This document shows positions 5,607 to 12,727 of a stretch of 35,791 nt of DNA, in pieces. How positions within the stretch are numbered: the stretch's first letter is position 1; the number at the start of each line of letters is the position of its first letter. The DNA lies in IMG/VR virus record IMGVR_UViG_3300025168_010621, positions 1 to 35,791 of that record. One strand, 5' to 3'. The notes beneath the pieces were generated by a model, which was given only the letters and a program-made list of their open reading frames with translations, was not told where the DNA came from and did no database searches. A program made the position numbers and the translations under genes. The DNA comes from a virus.

Positions 5607-5639
5607 TTTGGTTGTATAACAAAAAAGTTTATATCTTTG
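5607..5639 (+). promoter_or_regulatory. Complete Bacteroidota-type promoter for the GroES-like gene
   Basis: TTTG at 5607-5610 and TATCTTTG at 5632-5639 are separated by 21 bases, close to the Bacteroidota primary-sigma layout (-33 TTTG, -7 TAnnTTTG). The start codon follows 26 bases later. This is the best two-box promoter in the window and would drive the long small-gene/TerL/portal chain. Confidence 0.75.
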
Positions 5640-5664
5640 TCAAAAATTAAAAATATATACTATT

Positions 5665-5928
5665 ATGAAGTTTACACCAAACAAAAATTGGATACTTATA
5701 CCAGATCCAACCAAAACTAAGACAGATTCAGGAATTATATTAGATGAGGCTACCGCAAAGTCTCAAGCTACTAATGTGCTAGTTGTACATTCAGTAGGAC
5801 CTGAGTGTGAGTTCGTAAAAGCAGGGGATACAATTATGATTGATCCTAGAACAGAAGCTGTAAGAGCTCCTATTGAAGATACTACGTATTTATTAATCCA
5901 AGAGTTTCAAGTATTAGGTAAATTTTAA
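5665..5928 (+). CDS. GroES-like co-chaperonin (Cpn10), 87 aa
   Basis: The protein follows the GroES layout from end to end. An N-terminal strand (NWILIPDP) corresponds to the DRVIV strand. A mobile-loop segment KTDSGIILDEATAKS contains the hydrophobic IIL tripeptide that in GroES (IVL) docks onto GroEL, and VKAGDTIMID matches the VKxGD turn. The end (YLLIQEFQVLGKF) corresponds to the last strands. At 87 residues it is slightly shorter than host GroES (about 95). It would cap host GroEL to fold phage proteins, most plausibly the major capsid protein, as T4 gp31 and RB49 CocO do. It has its own promoter and leads directly into the gene chain that ends with TerL and the portal. Confidence 0.85.
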   Translation: MKFTPNKNWILIPDPTKTKTDSGIILDEATAKSQATNVLVVHSVGPECEFVKAGDTIMIDPRTEAVRAPIEDTTYLLIQEFQVLGKF

Positions 5929-5929
5929 A

Positions 5930-6190
5930 ATGGAACTTAACGGAACAGTTACAATCAGTCTTAAAGACTACAATAAACTTACACAAGCTTATCCTAAAGT
6001 TGAACAATCTAGAATAAGTTTATATGAGGCTTCTAAAGAAATAGAAGTCTTTTTATCTTTTCTTTGTACTAGAGAAACGATAGATGATTATGTTGGAGAG
6101 TTTAATAGACAATCTCAACATGCTCAAATTATTATTGTAGATGATAAGGCTAAAATAAAATTTAATGAAGAGAATAACAATAAAAGCTGA
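5930..6190 (+). CDS. Hypothetical protein, 86 aa
   Basis: Starts one base after the GroES-like stop, so it is co-transcribed. The sequence begins with a short strand (GTVTISLKDYNKL), followed by helical segments, and ends in an Asn/Lys-rich tail. There are no Cys clusters, signal peptide or membrane helix. It overlaps the next gene by 26 bases. No family is recognised. Position suggests a small accessory protein expressed with the packaging genes. Confidence 0.7.
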   Translation: MELNGTVTISLKDYNKLTQAYPKVEQSRISLYEASKEIEVFLSFLCTRETIDDYVGEFNRQSQHAQIIIVDDKAKIKFNEENNNKS

Positions 6191-6485
6191 TACAACTTTA
6201 AAATATTTACAGCTCTGGAATGGAATATTTAATCTAACAGATATGGAAATACAAGTATTATCTGCACTGATAGATAAAGCAGAATCTTTAGATGACATAT
6301 GTAATGCATCTTTAAAAAAATCTGCGGCTGTAGTTTTAAAAATAGATGATTATAGAACTTTAAATAATTATGTAAAAAGATTAAAAGATAAAGGGGCTAT
6401 AAATTTAAAAAATAAAATTTATAAATTAAATACATTATTAAATCCAAAATTAAATGAAGTTTACATCACTATTCAGCATGATTAA
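6165..6485 (+). CDS. Small helical protein, winged-helix-like, 106 aa
   Basis: A basic, mostly helical 106-residue protein. The segment from FNLTDMEIQVLSALID through LDDIC and DDYRTLNNYVKRLKDKGAI to a short hairpin-like end resembles a winged helix-turn-helix, with YRTLNNYVKRLKDKG as the recognition helix. It may bind DNA and act as a phage regulator, or be a small terminase-like DNA recognition protein given its place upstream of TerL. Neither role is proven. It overlaps the previous gene by 26 bases and the next start by 8. Confidence 0.75.
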   Translation: MKRITIKADTTLKYLQLWNGIFNLTDMEIQVLSALIDKAESLDDICNASLKKSAAVVLKIDDYRTLNNYVKRLKDKGAINLKNKIYKLNTLLNPKLNEVYITIQHD

Positions 6486-6639
6486 CAATGAACTAATAAC
6501 AATTTACCCAAACAGGTATTTTGTTATTATGATTTATCAAAATATGGAAGGTAAGTTTAATAAGTTAGAAATAGAAAGTTTATATGACGAAGAAACCAAA
6601 GAAGCCATCTTTGATTACGATGGTGAAAAATTTTGCTAA
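6478..6639 (+). CDS. Short hypothetical protein, 53 aa
   Basis: The frame begins at ATG 6478, overlapping the previous stop by 8 bases, and ends at 6639. An upstream in-frame ATG at 6454 would deepen the overlap to 32 bases, so 6478 is preferred. The product begins MINNELITIYPNRYFV and ends in an acidic segment (YDEETKEAIFDYDGEKFC). Codon use and the tight overlaps argue for a real gene, but no family is recognised. Confidence 0.5.
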   Translation: MINNELITIYPNRYFVIMIYQNMEGKFNKLEIESLYDEETKEAIFDYDGEKFC

Positions 6640-6991
6640 AGATTCAGCACAATTTATAAAGCAAGGGGCACCCATGTGTTCTACAGAAGAATTTGAAGAA
6701 AGAATGACTATCTGTAAATCATGTAAACATTTAACAGAAGAAGATAAATGTGGATTATGTGGATGTTTTATGCCTGTAAAAGCTGGATGGAAAACAACAG
6801 AATGTGCAGATAATCCTAAACGTTGGCATGCATTAATAGGTCCAGACGCTCCAATAGATTTAGTAGATTCTGAAAATAAAGATATTAATCCTAATGATGT
6901 AGTTACAATAAGTGGTCACTCAGCAGAATCATTAGCAAAAATAACAAGAGACAATATAAATAGATTAAAAACTAAAAGTGGTAAAAAATAA
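6584..6991 (+). CDS. Zinc-ribbon protein with two CxxC knuckles, up to 135 aa
   Basis: From ATG 6584 the protein has 135 residues. ATG 6620 would give 123 and reduce the overlap with the upstream frame from 56 to 20 bases, so either start is possible. An N-terminal helix (FAKDSAQFIKQGAP) leads into a zinc ribbon: C44 and C47 (ICKSCKHL) with C56, C59 and C61 (KCGLCGCFM), plus C74. The pattern ERMTICKSC then CGLCGCFM belongs to a widespread phage family of small zinc-ribbon proteins found near terminase and structural genes. The C-terminal half is polar and helical. Role unknown; probably binds nucleic acid or a virion partner. Confidence 0.85.
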   Translation: MTKKPKKPSLITMVKNFAKDSAQFIKQGAPMCSTEEFEERMTICKSCKHLTEEDKCGLCGCFMPVKAGWKTTECADNPKRWHALIGPDAPIDLVDSENKDINPNDVVTISGHSAESLAKITRDNINRLKTKSGKK

Positions 6992-7214
6992 AAAAGATCT
7001 TATATTATTTCTTGCTGATAAATATAATTTAACTATTAAAGAAGTAGAAAAAATAGTAATGCATCAATTTAAATTTGTTGCAAATATAATGAGTAAAGGA
7101 AATTTTGAAACTGTAAGACTTCCATATTTTGGAAAGTTTTCAGTTAATCAAAAAAGAGTTAAGTTTATAAATAAATTAAAAAATGAAACCTCAAAAAAAA
7201 CGAGTAAAGATTAG
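6978..7214 (+). CDS. HU/IHF-family DNA-bending protein, 78 aa
   Basis: The protein matches the first two thirds of the HU/IHF fold. A helix (KDLILFLADKYN) is followed by TIKEVEKIVMHQFKFVAN, corresponding to the dimerising helix pair, then the signature FETVRLPYFGKFSV, equivalent to the V.IPGFG.F strand of HU. The flexible DNA-clasping arm is short, and the basic tail may replace it. The only plausible start is GTG 6978; the first in-frame ATG (7059) would remove the N-terminal helices. It overlaps the previous gene by 14 bases and the next by 32. It would bend or compact phage DNA, perhaps for packaging. IHF-like genes are a feature of crAss-like phages. Confidence 0.8.
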   Translation: MVKNKKDLILFLADKYNLTIKEVEKIVMHQFKFVANIMSKGNFETVRLPYFGKFSVNQKRVKFINKLKNETSKKTSKD

Positions 7215-7665
7215 ATCTATTTTTCATAACTATATATCTGTAGTTAAAAAAGGAGATACATTATATCGTATGAGTCCAAGAGGTGTTTTTGATGAAGGTA
7301 TGCCTAATTTTACAGATTGGGAAATATTAATAGATGATATGTATGCTAATGGAAATGATGAAACTTTTTATGTTAAACATTACACACATGGTCCAACTCC
7401 TGTTAAACAAATATTAGAAAATAATATAATAGTAGATAGAAACTTAGATGATTTTAAATATATTACTATTCCTAGTGCAAATAAAATAGAAGCTTGTAAA
7501 TTAAGATTATTAACTTTAATGAAAGGTTTAGATTTTACAGTTAATGTAGTTATAGAAGGAATTAAAATGGAAGTTCCAAAGACTTCTAATAAAAAACTTT
7601 CAATAGAAGATGCAAAAAAATTAGTACAAGATCCTGGAAATTATTTTAAATTAAAAGATGATTAA
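7183..7665 (+). CDS. Conserved-type hypothetical protein, 160 aa, in the packaging chain
   Basis: A basic N-terminus (MKPQKKRVKIRS) precedes a mixed alpha/beta body with FTDWEILIDDM near residues 43-53 and a C-terminal helical end with KLVQDPGNYFKLKDD. It overlaps both neighbours. No catalytic motif, membrane helix or Cys cluster is visible. Its fixed place between the HU-like protein and TerL suggests a packaging or head-completion accessory. I do not recognise the family with certainty. Confidence 0.8.
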   Translation: MKPQKKRVKIRSIFHNYISVVKKGDTLYRMSPRGVFDEGMPNFTDWEILIDDMYANGNDETFYVKHYTHGPTPVKQILENNIIVDRNLDDFKYITIPSANKIEACKLRLLTLMKGLDFTVNVVIEGIKMEVPKTSNKKLSIEDAKKLVQDPGNYFKLKDD

Positions 7666-8170
7666 TAAAGAATTACTAGAAATAGTAGACAACAAAGCAG
7701 TGCCTAGTCCTTATACAAAAACTATTAAGGAATTTAAAGATTTAGATTATAAGTCTCTAGCGTATGTATATTTTATGGTAGATTATAGATCTCCTTATTC
7801 AGTTTATGAATATCAAGAACGTAAAAAAGAGATAAAAAACAGTATCTTTGACAAAAATTGGAAAGTAGATTCTAAAATAGATGCAGCTTGTTTAAAGTAT
7901 GCAGAATTAATGGAAACCTCTGCTGTAAAATTATTAAAAGCAGCTAGAGAATCAATTATTAAATTAGAAAAATACTTTAGAGATATTGATCTTACAGTAG
8001 CAGATGATAATGGTAAACCTATATTTCATGCTAAAGATTTAATAAATAATTTAGAAAAAATGGGTAAAGTTGTAGAAGGTTTAACTAGATTAGAAGATCT
8101 TGTAAGAAAAGAAGAACAAGCCAACAATAGTAACAGAGGTGGCGTAGAAGTAAATAAATACAGTATGTAA
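7658..8170 (+). CDS. crAss-like-type conserved protein upstream of TerL, 170 aa
   Basis: The N-terminus (INKELLEIVDNKAVPSPYTK) and the following KEFKDLDYKSLAYVYFMVDY resemble a conserved protein I recall from crAss-like phages, with the pattern PSPxxLTI..F..L....AI.EF.YIEFM. The remainder is helical with a probable coiled coil (about residues 95-155, LINNLEKMGKVVEGLTRLEDLVRKEE). Its TAA overlaps the next ATG (TAATG). The function in that group is unknown; its constant location beside TerL suggests a packaging or head role. The family match is from memory, without alignment. Confidence 0.8.
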   Translation: MINKELLEIVDNKAVPSPYTKTIKEFKDLDYKSLAYVYFMVDYRSPYSVYEYQERKKEIKNSIFDKNWKVDSKIDAACLKYAELMETSAVKLLKAARESIIKLEKYFRDIDLTVADDNGKPIFHAKDLINNLEKMGKVVEGLTRLEDLVRKEEQANNSNRGGVEVNKYSM

Positions 8171-8451
8171 TGGATGATTATAAACAATATGAAGAAGATT
8201 TAGAATTATATAGTAAAGCTATGAATAATGCTTATTACTTAATAACTAAACAAAGAACTTTAGATGATATATATTATGAACTAGAGAGTAAAGAAATAGC
8301 AACTTTTCCATTACCTTTTAATCCAATAGAAGAAGATGGTAAATCTCATGATGTACTTGATGTTTTAATTGAATATTTTACATCTACTGAAGAATATGAA
8401 AAATGTTCTAAGTTAGTAAAAATTAAAGATCTATGTCCGAGAAATTTCTAG
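8170..8451 (+). CDS. Small acidic protein upstream of TerL, 93 aa
   Basis: An acidic, mostly helical protein starting MDDYKQYEEDLELYSKAMNN. It shares one base with the previous stop (TAATG) and overlaps TerL by 19 bases, so the three are translationally coupled. Its size and position would suit a small terminase subunit, but no DNA-binding motif is evident and it is acidic. Function remains open. Confidence 0.75.
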   Translation: MDDYKQYEEDLELYSKAMNNAYYLITKQRTLDDIYYELESKEIATFPLPFNPIEEDGKSHDVLDVLIEYFTSTEEYEKCSKLVKIKDLCPRNF

Positions 8452-10403
8452 ACATAGATAGAATAAGACCAGCTGCTAAATTTTTTGAGGAGAACGGATA
8501 CTATACAGAAAGTCTTCCTGGAACTAAAGATTATTATGATCACTGGGATGAAGAACAAAAAAGATGTCTATATGGTTATATGACAGATGACATTCACGTT
8601 ACAGGCTTTCATTATTTTTATTTAAACTATTGTCCTATTGATAGAGCTGTAGATGAAGTATTACCTGATGGAACTACTCAATCTAAACGTGAAAGAACAT
8701 TTCCTAGATTTTATGATGGTGACTGGGAATATTTTCAAGAAATAGATAAAGCAAGAGCTAGCAATAAACATATGATTGTATTAAAAGCAAGACGTAAGGG
8801 ATATTCTTACAAAGCTGGATCTATGTTAGCACGTAATTATTTCTTTGTACGAAATAGTAAGAACTTTGTATTTGCTGGGCAAAAAGAATATTTAATTGGT
8901 GATGGACTTCTATCTAAAGCATGGGAGTTTTTATCTTTTATAGATGATAATACTGCATGGGCTCAACCAAGATTAAGAGATAGAGAGATGAGTAAGATGT
9001 CTGGTTATAAAAAAAAGATTAATGGTATTGAGATAGAAATGGGAATGAAATCTCAAATTATGGGAGTATCATTAAAAGATGCACCAGATAAAGTAAGGGG
9101 TAAAGCAGGTGAGCTTATATTTTTTGAAGAAGCAGGTTCATTTCCAGGATTATTAAAAGCATGGGAAGTAACAATGCCAACAATGAGACAGGGGGCAAAA
9201 ACATTAGGAATGATGATTGCTTTTGGTACAGGTGGTACCGAAGGAGGAGATTTTGAAGCAATGGAAGAAATATTTTATAATCCAGCAGCATATGATTGTA
9301 TGGATTATGAAAATGTATGGGATGAAGGTGCAATGGGTACAAGATGTGGATATTTTATACCTATACAAAAGAATTTAGATGGGTTCATAGATAGTAATGG
9401 AAACTCGCAAGCGGATCCAGCAGTAGAATATGAAAAAGGAATGAGGGAGAAAAAGAAGGGTGCAGCAGATGCCAAATCACTAGACCAATACATCGCAGAG
9501 CACCCTTTCTCTCCTCAAGAAGCTACATTACAAGTTACAGCTAACTTATTTGACATTGCTACTTTGCAAGAACATTATAATAATATTAAAGCAGGAAATT
9601 TACATACAAAAGGAACTCCAGGTAGATTCTATTACAAAGGAGAAAATGTTGAGTTTAAACCTGATTATAATTTAAAACCTATTATAAAATTTCCACATAG
9701 AAAAGATGATGATAATACAGGATGTATAATTGTGTATCAAAATGCATATAAAAACAAAGAAGGTGTTACTCCTCATAATTTATATGTAATATGTCATGAC
9801 CCTTATGGACAAAATCAATCAGCTGATTCATCATCGTTAGGATCTTGCTATGTTTTAAAAAGACCTAATAATGTATCTCAACCAGATGACATGATTGTAG
9901 CTTCATATGTAGGTAGACCTAAAACTCAAGATGAGTATAATCGTAATATGTTTATGCTTGCTGATTATTATAATGCAAAGATAGGATTTGAGAATGATCG
10001 TGGTGAAGTAATAGCATATGCAAAAAGATTTAGAAAATTACATAAATTACAACCAGAGTTTGAAATGTTAGATAAAAAAGAATTACAATCTAGACGAGTT
10101 AGACGTACATACGGCATGCATATGACAGAGGCTAGAAAGCATCAAGGTGAGATATATATAAGGGATTGGCTAAATTCTTTACGAGGAGTTGATGAAGATG
10201 GAAAAAAATTACTAAATTTGCAAAAGATTTATGATCCTGCTTTAATACAAGAATTGATAAAATTCAATCATAAAGGGAACTTTGATAGAGTAATGTCCCT
10301 TATGATTGGTATGTATCATACTAGGGAACTATATAATGCTGAGGTCTCAGACGTATACAATGATAGATCTCAAGATGCTTTTTTTAACAGAGAACACTTT
10401 TAA
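8433..10403 (+). CDS. terL: Terminase large subunit (TerL), 656 aa
   Basis: The DNA-packaging motor ATPase and headful or end-cutting nuclease. The N-terminal ATPase has a degenerate Walker A, LKARRKGYSYKAG (about residues 115-127), and a clear Walker B, ELIFFEEAG (about 228-236), whose paired acids provide the catalytic Glu. The C-terminal RNase H-like nuclease shows acidic residues in VICHDPYG (about 452-459), GFENDRGE (about 519-526) and NFDRVMSLM (about 616-624), as in TerL proteins of crAss-like and related phages. Length is normal for that group. The start at 8433 overlaps the preceding frame by 19 bases, and the portal gene follows after a 2-base gap. It would dock on the portal ring and drive DNA into the procapsid. 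Confidence 0.95.
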   Translation: MSEKFLDIDRIRPAAKFFEENGYYTESLPGTKDYYDHWDEEQKRCLYGYMTDDIHVTGFHYFYLNYCPIDRAVDEVLPDGTTQSKRERTFPRFYDGDWEYFQEIDKARASNKHMIVLKARRKGYSYKAGSMLARNYFFVRNSKNFVFAGQKEYLIGDGLLSKAWEFLSFIDDNTAWAQPRLRDREMSKMSGYKKKINGIEIEMGMKSQIMGVSLKDAPDKVRGKAGELIFFEEAGSFPGLLKAWEVTMPTMRQGAKTLGMMIAFGTGGTEGGDFEAMEEIFYNPAAYDCMDYENVWDEGAMGTRCGYFIPIQKNLDGFIDSNGNSQADPAVEYEKGMREKKKGAADAKSLDQYIAEHPFSPQEATLQVTANLFDIATLQEHYNNIKAGNLHTKGTPGRFYYKGENVEFKPDYNLKPIIKFPHRKDDDNTGCIIVYQNAYKNKEGVTPHNLYVICHDPYGQNQSADSSSLGSCYVLKRPNNVSQPDDMIVASYVGRPKTQDEYNRNMFMLADYYNAKIGFENDRGEVIAYAKRFRKLHKLQPEFEMLDKKELQSRRVRRTYGMHMTEARKHQGEIYIRDWLNSLRGVDEDGKKLLNLQKIYDPALIQELIKFNHKGNFDRVMSLMIGMYHTRELYNAEVSDVYNDRSQDAFFNREHF

Positions 10404-10405
10404 TT

Positions 10406-12727
10406 ATGAATATACAGGATACAAATACACACTACCAGATTCCAAAACAAAAAATATCTAGATCTAAAAAAACTGAAAAATGGGGTCGAGAATGTGTTGA
10501 GGCTTATATTAGTTTATCTGATATAGGAGGATTTACTTCTAGACGAGGTAACTTAACAACATTATATGATTTTTATAATGGACATATTTTAGAAGAAGAT
10601 TATAGTTATGTATTAAAACCTTATGGAAAAGCTAGAAGAAACTTTCCATCTAAAATACGTAACTATCCTATTATTAAACCTATTGTAGATTTATTATTAG
10701 GAGAAAAAGCTAAACGACCTATAAATTATACTGTAGCTGTAGCTAATGCTGATTCTGTTTCTATAAAAGAAGAGCAAAAGAAAGCTAAGATAATGAAGAT
10801 AATGCAACAACGTTTTATTAATAAACTTAATGAAACAGAAGGAGCACCTCCAACTAATACTGCATCTAGAGAAGTAGAGATGCCTCAACATATAAATGAA
10901 TTATTTGAATCTAGCTATGTAGATAAAAGAGCATCAATAGGTCAAAATGCATTAAGTTATTTAATGTATCATCAAAATATTAATCATAAGTTTCAAAAAT
11001 TATGGTTTCACTTTTTAGTGTCTGGAGAAGCATATACACATAGAGGAGTACATAACAATGAAGTTTTTTATGATGTAGTAAATCCATTAGATGTAGATTA
11101 TGATAAAGATCCAGATGTAGATTTTATTGAAGATGGAGATTGGGCATTAATTAGAAAAGACGCGCACGCGAGTACTATCATAGATATATACAGAGATTAT
11201 TTAACTCCTATCCAAATAGATGAGTTAGAAAATCCAGCAGAAAATCAAGATGGTACTATGTTATTATACGGAGCAAACCCTTCTAGCAATAGAGGAGGTA
11301 GATCAAGATTAATTGAAGTTATTACTGTGTATTGGAAAAGTATATCTAAAATAGGATTTATGAGTTATCCAGATCCTGAAACAGGAGATATAGAACAAAT
11401 AGAAGTTCCAGAAAATTATAAGATGCCTTCAGAATTAAAAAAAGCTGGGGCAGTAATAGAATTTGATTGGGTTCCAGAAGTATGGGAAGGAACTAGAATA
11501 GGTCAAGATACTTTTATTAAAGTTGGTCCTACAACTAATCAACGAAGATCTTTAAATAATCCTGGACTTTGTAAATTACCTGTTAATGGTATTAAGTACT
11601 CAGAAATAAATGCAGACAATGTATCTTTAGTTCAGTTAGGTGTTCCATATCAAATTAATTATAATATTTATAAATATAGAATGGAGGTAGCTATTGCTAA
11701 ATCTAAAGATATTATTGCTCAGTTTGATATTAATATGATCCCTAAGAAATGGGACATGGATAAATTTATGTACTATATTGATGCAATTGGTATTGCTTGG
11801 GTAGATTACAACAAAGAAGGAATACAATTAAATCCACAACATCAAACTGTTATGGATTTATCTATTAAAACTATACAACAATATGTAATATTATTAGATT
11901 CTATTTTATTAGAATGGGAAAAGTTATCTGGAGTTAATCGACAAAGACAAGGGCAGACTGGAGAATATGAAGGTAAAGGTATTACTCAACAAGCAATTAT
12001 GCAATCTTCACATATTACTGAAGATTACTTTAGAAAAATATCTACATTAGAAGAAAAAGATATGCAAGCTTTATTAGATTATTCTAAAGTAGCTTGGGTT
12101 CAAGGTAAAAAAACTTCTTATATTATGCCTGATGGAACAGTAGAATATTTAGCTATTAATCCAATAGATCATATGGAATCTGAGTATGGTATATTTGTTA
12201 CAGATGCAGGACAAGATATTAATAAGAAACAAAAAGTAGAAGCACTTGCACAATCAATGATACAAAACGGTGTTCCTGCTTCTATTGTAGCAGAAGCTAT
12301 TGATTCAGATAGTTTTACTCAAATAAAAGAAAAAATTGCTAAAGCAGAAAAAATGACTCAGCAATTACAACAAGCACAAGAACAAGCTCAAAATGAACTG
12401 CAAGAAAAACAAATACAAGTACAACAAGAAAAAATGGCATTTGAAGCTGATCAAAATGATAAAGACAGGGCTACACAAATTGAAGTGGCACTTATACAAT
12501 CTGACTCCACTGATACAAATGCTGCTATGAAAGCAGGTTTAGAGCAATTAGAAATAAGACGTAAATCTGAAGCTGATAGAAGTAAAGCTAATTTTGAAAA
12601 AGGTAAAATTGAAATAGATAACAAAAAAATTGCTGCTGATATTAAAATGAATAATGATGATAACAGTGTAGAACAACAAAAAATAGCAGCAATGGTTAAA
12701 GCAAAACAGAATGGCTCTAACCAATAA
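10406..12727 (+). CDS. Portal protein, 773 aa
   Basis: Identified by its place directly after TerL, its length, and its layout. An N-terminal helical part (about 1-150) precedes the portal body with the clip/stem region (about 300-540), then a long Gln/Lys/Glu-rich coiled coil (about 631-765), rich in QEQAQNELQEKQ-type heptads. crAss-like portals end in the same type of long charged coiled-coil tail. Twelve copies would form the ring at one capsid vertex, nucleate the procapsid, dock TerL during packaging and later hold the neck proteins. Its end overlaps the next gene by 17 bases. No odd features except the long low-complexity tail, which has an antisense open frame that is an artefact. Confidence 0.88.
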   Translation: MNIQDTNTHYQIPKQKISRSKKTEKWGRECVEAYISLSDIGGFTSRRGNLTTLYDFYNGHILEEDYSYVLKPYGKARRNFPSKIRNYPIIKPIVDLLLGEKAKRPINYTVAVANADSVSIKEEQKKAKIMKIMQQRFINKLNETEGAPPTNTASREVEMPQHINELFESSYVDKRASIGQNALSYLMYHQNINHKFQKLWFHFLVSGEAYTHRGVHNNEVFYDVVNPLDVDYDKDPDVDFIEDGDWALIRKDAHASTIIDIYRDYLTPIQIDELENPAENQDGTMLLYGANPSSNRGGRSRLIEVITVYWKSISKIGFMSYPDPETGDIEQIEVPENYKMPSELKKAGAVIEFDWVPEVWEGTRIGQDTFIKVGPTTNQRRSLNNPGLCKLPVNGIKYSEINADNVSLVQLGVPYQINYNIYKYRMEVAIAKSKDIIAQFDINMIPKKWDMDKFMYYIDAIGIAWVDYNKEGIQLNPQHQTVMDLSIKTIQQYVILLDSILLEWEKLSGVNRQRQGQTGEYEGKGITQQAIMQSSHITEDYFRKISTLEEKDMQALLDYSKVAWVQGKKTSYIMPDGTVEYLAINPIDHMESEYGIFVTDAGQDINKKQKVEALAQSMIQNGVPASIVAEAIDSDSFTQIKEKIAKAEKMTQQLQQAQEQAQNELQEKQIQVQQEKMAFEADQNDKDRATQIEVALIQSDSTDTNAAMKAGLEQLEIRRKSEADRSKANFEKGKIEIDNKKIAADIKMNNDDNSVEQQKIAAMVKAKQNGSNQ

